The notes beneath the pieces were generated by a model. That model did no database searches. It was given only the letters and a program-made list of their open reading frames with translations, and was not told where the DNA came from. This document shows, in pieces, positions 43,160-53,089 of a stretch of 64,000 nucleotides of DNA (position 1 is the stretch's first letter; every line of letters begins with the position of its first letter). The position numbers and the translations under genes were made by a program. The DNA is from Schaalia radingae (lineage in GTDB: Bacteria; Actinomycetota; Actinomycetes; Actinomycetales; Actinomycetaceae): the NCBI RefSeq assembly GCF_900106055.1, contig NZ_LT629792.1, positions 2,046,001 to 2,110,000 of the forward strand, given 5' to 3'.

Positions 43160-46122
43160 CAGTGTTTCCTCCCTGTCTTTTGCTGTGAAATCGGGGTCGG
43201 AGCCTGCTGATCGATTTCAGCACCGGCCGAGGCCACCAGGTCCAGCACCAGGCCGACCACCAGGATGTACACGCCGACATCCAGGATCATGGCGGTGGTG
43301 AAGTGAATGTCGCCCAGCACGCCGACGTCAATGGTCAGCGGCGTGGATTGGAGCACCGAGTTGCCATACAGCAATGGCATCAGCGCACCGCCGGCAGCCA
43401 CGAACAGGCCCGTGCCCAGGACGCGGCCCGCTGGAATCGGGATCGCTTCAGCCAACTCATAGCGCCCACCTGCCAGGTAGCGCAGGACAAACGCCAGGCC
43501 TGCGACCACACCGCCAGAGAAGCCACCACCCGGATTGTTGTGACCGATCAGCAGCAGCCACAACGACACGACAATCATGGTCGGGAACAGCAGGCGGGTC
43601 ACTACTTCCAGAACAGTTGAGCGATCCTGGGAACGCAGGGCGGTTGCTGCAGGCAGGAAAGAGGTGGACTCCCTCGTCAAGTCACGCGGGGCACGCTCCA
43701 CCCGTCCGACACGTGAGGACACGTAGATCAGCGAGGCGACACCTGTTGCCGTGACCAGCAGGACTGACAGCTCACCAACCGTGTCCCAAGCGCGGATATC
43801 CACCAGGATCACGTTGACGATGTTCTCGCCGTAGCCGAATTCGGAGGCCTCGTTAGGCATCAGCTCCGACACTGCGGAGTGGACGCGCGCAGACGAGGCA
43901 TACAGCCCAACAAACACAGTGCCGATCCCCATGAGCAGGGCGACGATGAAACGCCACCAGCGTGAACGTGCCAGCGGCCTGTCGGAGAAGAAGCGTGGGA
44001 GGCGGCGCAGCACGAGCACGAAAATCACCATCGACACCGATTCAACAACGATCTGCGTCAATGCCAGGTCAGGTGCGCCCTGCGATGCATACAGCACCGC
44101 CACACCTAGGCCCACGCCACCGAGCGCGAAGACGGCACGCATGCGTCGCCTGGAGCGGGCGGTGAGCAGAGCACAGATGATGATGATAATACCGATGCCG
44201 ACCTGCAGTATGGAGTCCCACGGACGGATGACGTAGGTGCTGGGTCGGAAGATCAACACCGCAGAGCCCACACCGATCAGCATTGTCACGACGATTGTCG
44301 ACAGGTCCCAGGGCAGCGAACCGCGCTGGATAAGTCGGGTGACGCGTGTTGCGATGATTTCCAGTTCACGCACCGACCAGGAGTAGATGTAAATGGCGGA
44401 CAGCGGGGAGCGTGGCTTGGGTGAGATCAGCCCACTCGAATATCCAAACGCTGCCAGCAGCGCGCCACCTGCGAAAATGGCGAGTGTGATCAGTGCCGGT
44501 TCCCAGCCCGACCACCAGGCCACGTGTGCCGAGCCGTCCAGGTCGTACACCCCGTGTAGTCTGAGCACGTCTTCCAGCCCGGTCGGCGCCAGCCCGATCA
44601 GTGCGCCGAGGGAAAGCAGGCAAATCGGGATCAGCATCAACAACGGGACGGGCTTGACGCGCACCAGCTGACCGTTCGCATCAACCTCAGGGGCTGATTT
44701 CTGGGTCACAGCAGCTGATCCTTCGGTGTTTTTCTTCTGCTCGGTCGGGGTCAGTGTGCGCGTCCCGAATGCGCCCCACCATGCGCGCCATGAGTATGCG
44801 ACAGTCAGCATCGATCCGATTGCGATCACGGCAAGAACAATGAGGTCAAATAGGGTTGGCCCCGAGTATGCGGCCTGCGCCCCCGTCCACGGCGCTCCTG
44901 AACCTCCCAAAAGGGTGGAGATCATGGATTCTTTGCCGACATATCCCACTGTGATGGGAACACCCGCCATTGACAGGCATGCCAGCGCGGCAGCTACGGC
45001 AAGCACGGGAAGGCGTCGCGCCAGACCGGTCAGACGGCGAAGATCGCGCGTGCCGGTCGAGGATTCAACCGCACCGACTGTCAGGAACAGCGTGGATTTG
45101 AAGCACGAGTGTGCGACCAGCATGATCAGTCCTGCCACCATTGCGCCGTGACTGCCGAACCCGACTGTCGCTGTGATCAGCCCCAGTTGCGAGACGGTAC
45201 CGAATGCCAACACGAGTTTGAGGTCTGTTTGACGCAGTGCGCGCCACCCGCCCAGAACCATCGTGATCAGTCCAATAGTCACGATCAGCGGGGACCATAA
45301 AGCGATGTGGGTTGCACCGGGTGTCAGGCGGGCAACCAGGTACACACCTGCTTTGACCATTGCCGCCGCGTGCAGGTATGCGGACACAGGTGTGGGTGCA
45401 GCCATCGCGCCGGGCAGCCAGAAGTGAGCAGGGAAGAGCGCGCTCTTTGTGAATGCGCCGAGCAGGACGAGGACAGCCGCGGTCGCCACAAGCGGCGATC
45501 CGGCATCCATCGTGCCGTCGGCCAGGTTCGCGGCCAGCTCGGACAGGCGGAAGGAGCCACCGGGAGCCAGGCCCCACATGACGAAGCCTGCGAACATGGC
45601 CAGTGAGCCTGATGTGGTGATCAGCAGTGCCTGCCGGGCTGCAGCTCGTGCGGGCCGGCGGTCAAAGTGGTGTCCGATCAGCAGGAATGACAAAAGCGAT
45701 GTGGCTTCCCAGAAGGTGTATAGGCCCATCGTGTGATCAACGGTGACCACGCCGAGCATGGCTCCGGCAAAGCCGACAAAGACTGCTGCGAATCGCCCGC
45801 TTCCAACCGCTGAGTGCCCAAAATACCGTGACGAGTACAGCAGGACGAGGGCGCCCACGCCCCCCACGATCATCGTCATCAGCCACGACAGCATGTCCAT
45901 GCGGAACCAGATGTCCAGATCCAGTCCCGGAACCCACATCACGTGTTCAGCTGGAATCGTGTCAGCATTGCCCGACAACACCTGGGAGGTATGGACCAGT
46001 GCCCACACGAATGCTGATCCTGGCACCAGGGCCAACAACATGAACGCAGTGCGATGCAATCGCCCGACAAGCCACGGCGCTACAATTGCCGCGCATATAT
46101 GCGCGGCAAGCAGCGTAATCAT
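43159..46122 (-). CDS. mnhA: Mrp-type Na+/H+ antiporter, fused subunits A and B
   Basis: A 987-residue protein. Residues 1-800 form the NuoL-like A subunit with about 20 helices (LLIGHHFDRRPARAAARQAL, ALFPAHFWLPGAMAAPTPVS, SCFKSTLFLTVGAV). Residues about 825-970 match the B subunit (IVVSLWLLLIGHNNPGGGFS, ILDVGVYILVVGLVLDLVAS), so there is no separate mnhB. The fusion is also known in actinobacterial Mrp operons. GGAGG lies seven bases before ATG 46122. It is the first gene of the operon and, with D, provides the likely ion channels. It should drive pH and sodium homeostasis. Confidence 0.95.
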   Translation of the reverse strand: MITLLAAHICAAIVAPWLVGRLHRTAFMLLALVPGSAFVWALVHTSQVLSGNADTIPAEHVMWVPGLDLDIWFRMDMLSWLMTMIVGGVGALVLLYSSRYFGHSAVGSGRFAAVFVGFAGAMLGVVTVDHTMGLYTFWEATSLLSFLLIGHHFDRRPARAAARQALLITTSGSLAMFAGFVMWGLAPGGSFRLSELAANLADGTMDAGSPLVATAAVLVLLGAFTKSALFPAHFWLPGAMAAPTPVSAYLHAAAMVKAGVYLVARLTPGATHIALWSPLIVTIGLITMVLGGWRALRQTDLKLVLAFGTVSQLGLITATVGFGSHGAMVAGLIMLVAHSCFKSTLFLTVGAVESSTGTRDLRRLTGLARRLPVLAVAAALACLSMAGVPITVGYVGKESMISTLLGGSGAPWTGAQAAYSGPTLFDLIVLAVIAIGSMLTVAYSWRAWWGAFGTRTLTPTEQKKNTEGSAAVTQKSAPEVDANGQLVRVKPVPLLMLIPICLLSLGALIGLAPTGLEDVLRLHGVYDLDGSAHVAWWSGWEPALITLAIFAGGALLAAFGYSSGLISPKPRSPLSAIYIYSWSVRELEIIATRVTRLIQRGSLPWDLSTIVVTMLIGVGSAVLIFRPSTYVIRPWDSILQVGIGIIIIICALLTARSRRRMRAVFALGGVGLGVAVLYASQGAPDLALTQIVVESVSMVIFVLVLRRLPRFFSDRPLARSRWWRFIVALLMGIGTVFVGLYASSARVHSAVSELMPNEASEFGYGENIVNVILVDIRAWDTVGELSVLLVTATGVASLIYVSSRVGRVERAPRDLTRESTSFLPAATALRSQDRSTVLEVVTRLLFPTMIVVSLWLLLIGHNNPGGGFSGGVVAGLAFVLRYLAGGRYELAEAIPIPAGRVLGTGLFVAAGGALMPLLYGNSVLQSTPLTIDVGVLGDIHFTTAMILDVGVYILVVGLVLDLVASAGAEIDQQAPTPISQQKTGRKH

Positions 46123-46376
46123 TCAGGACCTCCGCAGCGGTCGTCGTTCTCAGCGGGCAGATGGGCGCCGTGCGCGGGGCAAGCACACAGGTACGTCCCG
46201 CATTTACGAACGGTCACTTCTAGGATAATGCACCTGCTGATAATCTGCGTGCCCTGTCCAAAAGGCCTCAGCCACGGGCAGAGCTGATCGGTCGCATGCG
46301 CGAGGGGCTCTGCGTGAGAGGATAATGAGACACATCAGGATCAACAGACCGATCATTCCAGGAGGAAAAAACTCAC

Positions 46377-48668
46377 ATGGCCTCTCCCGTCATCGTCACG
46401 GTTTCATGGGTTTTCGCCTGGCTGGTCACTCTGATTGCCCTGGTGTCGCTAGGCCGAGGCATCGCCCATCTGGTTCGCCAGTTCTCACAGGGCCAGCCGG
46501 ATCACACGAGGATGCGTCCTGTCGGGAAACGCCTGTGGACGATGCTCTCCACGATCATCACGCACCGCGAGTTCACACACAAACCAGTCGTGAAAGTCGC
46601 GCACTGGTTTGTCATGGTCTCCTTCCCCCTGCTTTTCCTGACCTTGATCAGTGGTTATGCGCATCTGCGCGACCCTCGCTGGTCGCTGCCGCTGATCGGC
46701 ACGTGGGCGCCGTGGCAATGGCTCGTCGATATTTTTGCATGGGCCGGGTTGCTGGCGATCATCGTGTTAATGGTGATCCGTTACCGCACCGGACACCGCC
46801 CCGAGCCGCTACCGGCCGACGCCACCTTGCGTAAGCGCACGTCCCGTTTCTTCGGTTCGACCCGCTGGCAGGCCCTCTTCGTTGAATGGGTCATTGTCAT
46901 CGTGTGCGGGTGCGTGGTGGTGTTGCGCGGATTGGAGGCCGCCCTCGTCGTTGCTGATGGAGGCGATGCGTCGTGGTGGCACTATCCGCTGACCGGTTGG
47001 ATTGGATCGCTGGTATCCTCGGCGGCTCCTTCCACGCTCGCCACGGTAATCGTGCTGGTCAGTCTGCTGAAGATTCTCGTGTCGATGCTGTGGATGATCG
47101 TAATCGGCGTGCAGACGTCAATGGGTGTGGCATGGCACCGCTTCCTCGCCATCATCAACCTGTATGCGCGGCGCAACGCCGACGGCGCGAAGTCACTGGG
47201 GCCGGCAGCACCGATGCTCGTTGATGGCGAGCCGCTCACTGACCTGGACCGCCTCGACGACCTGCCTGATGACGTGCCGCTCGGCGTGGGAACCGCGCTG
47301 GACCTGACGTGGAAGCAGCGTCTGGACCTGTATTCGTGTACCGAATGCGGCCGCTGCCAGGAATTGTGTCCGGCGTGGAACACGGAAAAACCGCTGTCGC
47401 CTAAGCTGCTCGTCCTGGCGTTGCGCGACCATGTGGAATCTGTTTCCCGCGTGGAACTGACCGACATGGACGTACCTGAGGAGATTGACCCGGGTGAGGA
47501 CAAGACCCTGATCGAAAAGGGCGTCCTTCCCTCCCCGCACACCAGCGACGTCCTGCATGCCTTGTCGTCCTCCGGTGCGACCGGTCCGCTTGGGGTACGC
47601 GACACCGACGGGCCGCTCGTTCCCGACGTCATTGACGAGGGTGTCCTGTGGGACTGCACGATGTGTGGTGCGTGTGTGGATCAATGCCCGGTCGATATTG
47701 AACACGTTGACGACATCTTGAATCTGCGACGCCACCAGGTGTTGATGGAGTCTGCATTCCCGCGCGACCTGGCGCGTCCGTTCCGCGGGATGGAAAAGAA
47801 GGGGAATCCGTATAACCAGTCGGCTCGCAAGCGTCTGGAGTGGGCGAAGAACCTGGACTTCGAGGTACCGGTGATCGGAGAGGATATTGAGTCTGCCGAT
47901 GACGTGGAGTACGTGCTGTGGGTCGGATGCGCGGGTGCGTACGATGATCGTGCGAAAAAGACCACTGCCGCGCTGGCGGAATTGCTGCACACCGCTGGCG
48001 TGACGTTCGGGGTGCTTGGATCGGCTGAGTCGTGTACTGGGGATCCGGCGCGTCGTGCCGGCAATGAAATCTTGTTCCAGATGCTGGCAAGCGCCGCCAT
48101 TGACACGTTGAACGAGGCTCACGCGAGGAAAATCGTTGTGACGTGTGCTCACTGCTTCAACACGATTGCCGGAGAGTTCCCGCAGCTGGGCGGCACTTTC
48201 GAAGTAATCCACCATACGCAGTTGCTGAACCGTCTGGTGCGCGAGAACAGGCTCACTCCCCTGCCGCCCGCACCCGGTGAGCGCCACCAGACGATTACGT
48301 ATCACGATCCCTGCTTCCTGGGCAGGCACAACCGTCTCTTTGAGGCACCGCGGGAGCTGCTGGGATCGCTGCCGAGTGTGGACATGGTGGAGATGCCGCG
48401 CAATCGCGAGCGCGCACTGTGCTGTGGTGCAGGTGGCGCGCGGGCGTGGATGGAGGAAACACGTGGCACGCGCATTGCGGATAACCGCATGGATGAGGCG
48501 CGTGAAACCGGAGCACACGTCGTGGCAACTGCGTGCCCCTACTGCTCGCAGATGCTGGGATCGGCGCACGGTGAGAATATGCCTGAAGTCAAGGACGTTG
48601 CCGTGTTGCTGCTCGAGGGCGTCCACCGTCACCGCGATGCAGCCGGAGACGACGGCACCATCACCTAG
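46377..48668 (+). CDS. HdrD/GlpC-like membrane Fe-S oxidoreductase
   Basis: A 763-residue fusion. Residues 1-270 are a NarI-like membrane domain with about six helices and candidate haem-binding histidines (VKVAHWFVMVSFPLLF). Next come two [4Fe-4S] motifs, CTECGRCQELCP and CTMCGACVDQCP, and two CCG domains, CAGAYDDR...SAESCTGDP...CAHC and HDPCFLGRHN...ALCCGAGG...CPYC. This layout matches Mycobacterium tuberculosis Rv0338c-like and Heterodisulfide reductase D-like proteins. It probably passes electrons between a soluble donor and membrane quinone. AGGAGG stands upstream of ATG 46377. It is monocistronic. It contains the 11-mer at 47631, read as IDEG. Confidence 0.93.
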   Translation: MASPVIVTVSWVFAWLVTLIALVSLGRGIAHLVRQFSQGQPDHTRMRPVGKRLWTMLSTIITHREFTHKPVVKVAHWFVMVSFPLLFLTLISGYAHLRDPRWSLPLIGTWAPWQWLVDIFAWAGLLAIIVLMVIRYRTGHRPEPLPADATLRKRTSRFFGSTRWQALFVEWVIVIVCGCVVVLRGLEAALVVADGGDASWWHYPLTGWIGSLVSSAAPSTLATVIVLVSLLKILVSMLWMIVIGVQTSMGVAWHRFLAIINLYARRNADGAKSLGPAAPMLVDGEPLTDLDRLDDLPDDVPLGVGTALDLTWKQRLDLYSCTECGRCQELCPAWNTEKPLSPKLLVLALRDHVESVSRVELTDMDVPEEIDPGEDKTLIEKGVLPSPHTSDVLHALSSSGATGPLGVRDTDGPLVPDVIDEGVLWDCTMCGACVDQCPVDIEHVDDILNLRRHQVLMESAFPRDLARPFRGMEKKGNPYNQSARKRLEWAKNLDFEVPVIGEDIESADDVEYVLWVGCAGAYDDRAKKTTAALAELLHTAGVTFGVLGSAESCTGDPARRAGNEILFQMLASAAIDTLNEAHARKIVVTCAHCFNTIAGEFPQLGGTFEVIHHTQLLNRLVRENRLTPLPPAPGERHQTITYHDPCFLGRHNRLFEAPRELLGSLPSVDMVEMPRNRERALCCGAGGARAWMEETRGTRIADNRMDEARETGAHVVATACPYCSQMLGSAHGENMPEVKDVAVLLLEGVHRHRDAAGDDGTIT

Positions 48669-48695
48669 TACCAGTGGAACAGGTCTGCAGATGTG

Positions 48696-50039
48696 TTAGT
48701 CGCCCTGGTCGCTCATGGCGACCAGGAAGTCATCCTCGTCAACCACGAAGCCACCCACTGCGGAGACGATCAATCCGGCGGCGCGCTCAATGTCGCGTGC
48801 GGAACGTGCCCGCTCAAGCCTGGCTGTCCGGGTGAGCATATTCGTCGGCGCATGCACTTTCAGATCCGCATGGTTCAACCAGTGCAGCCTGTAGCAGATC
48901 ACCGACTGTGATTCCCATATTTCCCAGCGCAGGACTCGAGGAATGTCGCGCGTGACGGTGACTTCACAGGAAAACTCAGACCGGTTACCAGCCGGCGCGA
49001 CCAGGCAGTAACCGTCAAGCACCTGGTCGCGGGTTGCCGCCTCGGCTCGGTCGCGTTTGAGTCTCTGAGCGATGTCTTCTCTCAATGCCGGCGTTGAGCT
49101 CTGGATCGCGCGCGCAGCTTCAACTTCACGCTGTGTCAGGCGGCGCTGCTGCCTGACACCCAATTCCCGCGAGTCAACCACCGTTGGGAAATCCCTGTGC
49201 AGCAGCTCCATCAGTTCATCGGGGTCCAGCCAGCGCCTCGAATACAGGGTCAGCCCCACTGCCGAATCCGGGTCAGGCTGAATGACATCACCGGACGTGT
49301 CGGTCGCGATGCGCAGCGCACCACCCAGGCGTCGAGCCATGCGATACAGGACCAGCAAGACTTTGTACTCCAGTCCTATCGGCATGCCGTCTGGGAATGC
49401 GCGCGCCCACCTGTCACGCTCTTTCATGTCCTCATCTGGAGCTTTCCCACGTGACGCGGGACAATTCAGGATCCACGCACGCGTCAGGTCCGCGCCCGAT
49501 CCAAGCTCGGCGCGAGTCGCCGCATCCACGCTCCACGGGCCATTGAGCCGCGCGGACTGGCACAGCGTCAGGTTTCCTGCCCCGGCCCATCCGGCGTCAT
49601 CCCACACAGAAATTGCCAGCGCTTCGAGTTCTTCGGGGTCGACCTCCGGGCTGAGCAACAGCACGTGGTGCTCACGCGCACTGTCCACGTCGAGTGGGTG
49701 CGGGTCCTCCAGGCGTGTCAGCGGCGCACTGATCGGTGCTCCCGAGTCATCGCGGGCCGCGCGGCCCCCCTCGTCAATGCGGAACGAATCCGTCAAAACG
49801 TTCAGGCCGCTCAGCGCCGTCAATGACGTGTCAGCCAGAAGGCTGGGTGCCTCGCGCTGCGCGGCCCGTTCACTTTCGGTCGCGTCGGCAGCCTCCCCCT
49901 GCTGCTCTGCACGCTTTTCAACACGGCGGTCCGCCTGGGCGAAGCGGTCATGAATTGAAATGCGCGTGGGTCGGCCAGGCGCAGTGTTGTGCGACGAGGG
50001 TGCCTCTGCGCCACTGCCAGGTGATGACGTGTCAGTCAT
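48696..50039 (-). CDS. hypothetical protein coupled to dcd
   Basis: A 447-residue protein that I do not recognise. ATG 50039 overlaps the dcd stop by 8 bp; a longer frame to 50171 lies inside dcd. Residues 1-110 are a low-complexity Ser/Ala/Arg-rich leader. The rest is a compact alpha/beta region with several Trp ([40 protein letters not shown]), with no signal peptide or membrane segment. An acidic C-terminus ([16 protein letters not shown]) ends it. One 11-mer copy (49768-49778) is read as IDEG. The gap to the converging Fe-S gene is only 27 bp. Confidence 0.72.
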   Translation of the reverse strand: MTDTSSPGSGAEAPSSHNTAPGRPTRISIHDRFAQADRRVEKRAEQQGEAADATESERAAQREAPSLLADTSLTALSGLNVLTDSFRIDEGGRAARDDSGAPISAPLTRLEDPHPLDVDSAREHHVLLLSPEVDPEELEALAISVWDDAGWAGAGNLTLCQSARLNGPWSVDAATRAELGSGADLTRAWILNCPASRGKAPDEDMKERDRWARAFPDGMPIGLEYKVLLVLYRMARRLGGALRIATDTSGDVIQPDPDSAVGLTLYSRRWLDPDELMELLHRDFPTVVDSRELGVRQQRRLTQREVEAARAIQSSTPALREDIAQRLKRDRAEAATRDQVLDGYCLVAPAGNRSEFSCEVTVTRDIPRVLRWEIWESQSVICYRLHWLNHADLKVHAPTNMLTRTARLERARSARDIERAAGLIVSAVGGFVVDEDDFLVAMSDQGD

Positions 50040-50625
50040 CAGCCCCACGCTCGATTCTGGTGCGGGTAAAGCGCACATGCGTGCGGGACGGAGTCGGCCC
50101 GCGTTGGCCCTGATAGTGGGAGCCGGCCGCGGCTGAACCATACGGGTTCTTCGCGGGCGACGACAGATCAAAGAAACACAACTGTCCGACCTTCATGCCG
50201 GGGTGCAGCAGAATCGGCATCGTCGCCGTGTTCGACAGCTCCAAGGTCACATGGCCACAAAATCCGGGGTCAATGAACCCTGCAGTCGAGTGCGTCAGCA
50301 ATCCGAGCCGGCCCAGCGACGACTTGCCTTCCAGGCGCGCGGCGATGTCATCAGCCAGGGTGACCTGCTCGTAGGTGGCTCCCAACACAAACTCGCCGGG
50401 ATGCAGCACGAACGGGTCGTCCGGTCCCACATCAATCAGATGTGTCAGGTCTGACTGGTCGGCCGCCGGATCGATCACCGAATAGCGGTGGTTGTTGAAC
50501 AGGCGGAAGAGCCGGTCGAGGCGTACGTCGATACTGGCGGGCTGAATCATCGAGCGGTCGAGCGGGTCGAGATTAATCCGCCCCGAATCCAGGCTGGCAG
50601 CAATGTCACGGTCACTCAGGAGCAT
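50032..50625 (-). CDS. dcd: dCTP deaminase (probably bifunctional, dUTP-forming)
   Basis: A 197-residue trimeric enzyme that deaminates dCTP to feed dTTP synthesis; in many actinobacteria it also hydrolyses the product to dUMP. ATG 50625 starts the conserved [17 protein letters not shown], and GACAAT lies six bases upstream without a Shine-Dalgarno, so it is probably leaderless. Motifs include [39 protein letters not shown] (catalytic Glu region) and [17 protein letters not shown]. It is divergent from mutY with 66 bp between the starts. Length is normal. Confidence 0.95.
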   Translation of the reverse strand: MLLSDRDIAASLDSGRINLDPLDRSMIQPASIDVRLDRLFRLFNNHRYSVIDPAADQSDLTHLIDVGPDDPFVLHPGEFVLGATYEQVTLADDIAARLEGKSSLGRLGLLTHSTAGFIDPGFCGHVTLELSNTATMPILLHPGMKVGQLCFFDLSSPAKNPYGSAAAGSHYQGQRGPTPSRTHVRFTRTRIERGADD

Positions 50626-50631
50626 GTGTTG

Positions 50632-50637
50632 ATTGTC
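50632..50637 (-). promoter_or_regulatory. -10 hexamer of leaderless dcd
   Basis: GACAAT on the minus strand, six bases before ATG 50625. Confidence 0.45.
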
Positions 50638-50679
50638 CCACGTCGGCGCCCCAGCTCCAACTGAACGACAACTTGCCCG

Positions 50680-50685
50680 TAGGCT
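50680..50685 (+). promoter_or_regulatory. -10 hexamer of leaderless mutY
   Basis: TAGGCT, six bases before ATG 50692, identical in hexamer and spacing to the mscS promoter. Confidence 0.6.
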
Positions 50686-50691
50686 GTAGTC

Positions 50692-51576
50692 ATGTTTGAC
50701 GCGGTAACGACCTGGTACAGGCACAATCGGCGTGACCTTCCGATGCGTTCTGACCATGTCAGTCCGTGGGCCACCCTGGTTTTTGAAGTGATGAGCCAGC
50801 AGACCCCGATACCGCGGGTCCAGCCGATCTGGGAGCGGTGGATGGAACGCTGGCCCACGCCTGTTGATCTGGCCCGTGCCAGGCGCTCCGATGTTCTGGT
50901 GGCGTGGGACCACCTGGGCTACCCGTCGCGAGCCCTGCGTCTGCATGCATGTGCTCAGGTGATCGCCAACCGCCCCGGTTCGCGTGTACCGGCCGATATG
51001 GATGCTTTGCTGGAACTGCCGGGAATCGGTCCCTACACCGCTTCAGCTGTCGCATCCTTCTCGTTCCACCAACGTGTCCCTGTATTGGACACCAACATTC
51101 GTCGGGTCCTCACCCGCGTTTTTGACGGCCGCCAGTTCGCCCGAAAATCGGCCCCTTCACGAGCCGAACAGAATCGCGCATGGTCATTACTTCCTGACGA
51201 GGGCGACGCTTGCGCCTTGTGGAACGTGGCCATCATGGAGCTTGGCGCACTGGTGTGTACGCAGCGCGCACCGCTGTGCGATCAATGCCCGATCAGTGAG
51301 CGGTGCCGATGGCTTGCTGACGGTCAGCCTGCCGATGCGGTCAAACCGCGCGGCCAGGCGTGGGCGGGAACCGACCGTCAGGCTCGTGGCCGCGTCATGG
51401 CGCTGCTGCGTGATGCTCACGCTTCTTCAGCGGAGCGCGTCGGCCGCGATGCAGTCATTGAAGCGGCCACCTTGCCCGGCGCTCCAGCCGACCAGGCAGT
51501 GCAAGTGGTGGATGCCCTCGTCAATGACGGGTTGATCGAGGTGGATCGACGCGGAACGTATGGCCTGCCTGACTAG
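50692..51576 (+). CDS. mutY: A/G-specific adenine glycosylase
   Basis: A 294-residue base-excision repair enzyme that removes adenine opposite 8-oxoguanine. The helix-hairpin-helix [12 protein letters not shown] and catalytic Asp region [12 protein letters not shown] are present, as is the [4Fe-4S] loop C-x6-C-x2-C-x5-C ([17 protein letters not shown]). It lacks the C-terminal NUDIX-like 8-oxoG recognition domain of longer MutY proteins; a short winged-helix-like tail replaces it. No ribosome-binding site is seen and TAGGCT lies six bases upstream, so it is probably leaderless. Functionally it complements MutT1 encoded at 17 kb. It contains the 11-mer at 51515, read as ALVND. Confidence 0.94.
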   Translation: MFDAVTTWYRHNRRDLPMRSDHVSPWATLVFEVMSQQTPIPRVQPIWERWMERWPTPVDLARARRSDVLVAWDHLGYPSRALRLHACAQVIANRPGSRVPADMDALLELPGIGPYTASAVASFSFHQRVPVLDTNIRRVLTRVFDGRQFARKSAPSRAEQNRAWSLLPDEGDACALWNVAIMELGALVCTQRAPLCDQCPISERCRWLADGQPADAVKPRGQAWAGTDRQARGRVMALLRDAHASSAERVGRDAVIEAATLPGAPADQAVQVVDALVNDGLIEVDRRGTYGLPD

Positions 51577-51661
51577 GGTGCGGACCGCCCATTAGAGGGC
51601 GCGCAATGGCCTCTCTTCTGGTCAGGACGGCCTGCGCACGAGCCAGTCCCTTGGTAGCTAA

Positions 51662-53089
51662 TTAGTAGCGAATCGCGTCGATCGGGCGCACCCGGATGGC
51701 TGCCACTGCCGGAATAATGCCGCACAGAGCGCCAACTGCAGATGCGATCCCGACGCCGGCGGCGGCCGCGGAAGTGGGGAACGCCGGTCGGTCCTGCAAT
51801 ATGATGTCCATTGACTCAAGCGGAATGAACTGCAGGATCACGATCGCAATGCCTACCCCGATTATGCCTGCAACAAAGGTCGCGACCACTGATTCCATGA
51901 ACACGGCGAAGAAGACTCTGCCGGCCGAGGCACCCATTGCGCGTCGGATGCCGATTTCCCGGATACGTTGACGCACCGTCACGATCGCCACGTTCAGCAA
52001 GCCCAATGCGCCCAGGGAGATGACGATCGCGCCGATGATCATGACTATCAGGCGCAGCGTCTGAGTCTGGTCCTGCACACTTTCGAACTGTTCGCCGCCA
52101 CTCACATCCACGCGCCAGCCCTGACCCAGAATCGCACTCAGAGCCGCGGGCAGCTCGGTGCGTGCCTGGTCGACCTGGTCTTCACCGCTCCACACCAGCA
52201 TCGTCGGAAAACCTCCGATGCCTCCTGCCATTGTCGGGTCGGCCGTGTCCTGTGGTTTGGTCAGCTGCCAGGCGTCGTAGTGCATGTAGATGATGGGCTG
52301 ATCCCAGGCGGATTTCGCCCTGACCACTCCGACTACACGCAGCTGCTGTGTCTGCTTGCCGGTCACGTTCAGCACAATCGGGTCAGCAATGTTGGGCTTG
52401 CCCAGGTATTCCCACAAAATACTGTTGATAACAACAGGGCTGACCCGCTGGTTGATGTCACTGTCCTGCAGCCAGCGTCCCTGCACCGGCTTCAGGCGGA
52501 ACAGCACCTGATAATTCGGATCCACCGCCTGCAGTGCCAATCCTCCAAATCCGTATTTAGGCTCCACAACCGGAACCCCGCGGAACGACCCGGTTTGCTG
52601 GGCTCGATCGACTTCTTCGATCTGAATGGAGGAATCTTCCAGTCGTGACCAGTACGGAATTGAGAAGCGGTCCGCCAGCGTTTTCATGGCGGTAGACACC
52701 GGGTCGGCCACGATACCGGTCGCCTGAGCGGACCAGCCCATCTGGTCCTGGTCTTCCGGCTCAGTTGAATCCGGTACCGCGTCTTCGGCATACACCACGG
52801 CGCCACCGCTTCCCACGACCATGCCGCCACCAGGTGGCGCGCCCGCAGTGTCGCCACCGCCGTCTCCGGTTTTTTGCGGCATGAGCCGCAGCGTAATATC
52901 CCGGCCGTCGAACGCTTCATTCATTTCCTTGTCCGCCTGTCCGACGATGTCACCCAACGCAATTACCGTTGACATGGCGGCAACAGCTGCCACGACACCC
53001 ACCAGGGAGAGGATCACGCGCGCTTTCTGCACGCGCACCTCACCCCACGCTTCGACGAGTGCGCCCACAATCTGGCTCAGGATCCTCAT
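51662..53089 (-). CDS. MacB-like ABC transporter permease
   Basis: A 475-residue FtsX/MacB-family permease. One N-terminal membrane helix (about 22-42), a large extracytoplasmic domain with Gly-rich insert (about 90-115), and three C-terminal helices (around 352-378, 402-430 and 448-468). The segment IREIGIRRAMGASAGRVFFA before the second C-terminal helix is the hallmark coupling region. Its start overlaps the ATPase stop as ATGA. With the adaptor and ATPase it forms a tripartite-like exporter; substrate may be a peptide or drug, which cannot be told from sequence. It is the last gene of its operon. Confidence 0.92.
   Translation of the reverse strand: MRILSQIVGALVEAWGEVRVQKARVILSLVGVVAAVAAMSTVIALGDIVGQADKEMNEAFDGRDITLRLMPQKTGDGGGDTAGAPPGGGMVVGSGGAVVYAEDAVPDSTEPEDQDQMGWSAQATGIVADPVSTAMKTLADRFSIPYWSRLEDSSIQIEEVDRAQQTGSFRGVPVVEPKYGFGGLALQAVDPNYQVLFRLKPVQGRWLQDSDINQRVSPVVINSILWEYLGKPNIADPIVLNVTGKQTQQLRVVGVVRAKSAWDQPIIYMHYDAWQLTKPQDTADPTMAGGIGGFPTMLVWSGEDQVDQARTELPAALSAILGQGWRVDVSGGEQFESVQDQTQTLRLIVMIIGAIVISLGALGLLNVAIVTVRQRIREIGIRRAMGASAGRVFFAVFMESVVATFVAGIIGVGIAIVILQFIPLESMDIILQDRPAFPTSAAAAGVGIASAVGALCGIIPAVAAIRVRPIDAIRY

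Noticed and set aside
47193..48632. A 479-residue minus-strand frame over the Fe-S oxidoreductase gene
   Set aside because: Antisense of a gene with intact Fe-S and CCG motifs; high-GC third-position bias creates such frames.
32573..51525. The 11-mer as a by-product of the common peptide Ile-Asp-Glu-Gly
   Set aside because: Only three of ten copies are read that way; others are read in different frames and strands or are intergenic.
51586..51601. Terminator between mutY and the MacB-like permease
   Set aside because: CGCCC/GGGCG with a 6-base loop is only a 5-bp stem with no T-run; too weak to call.
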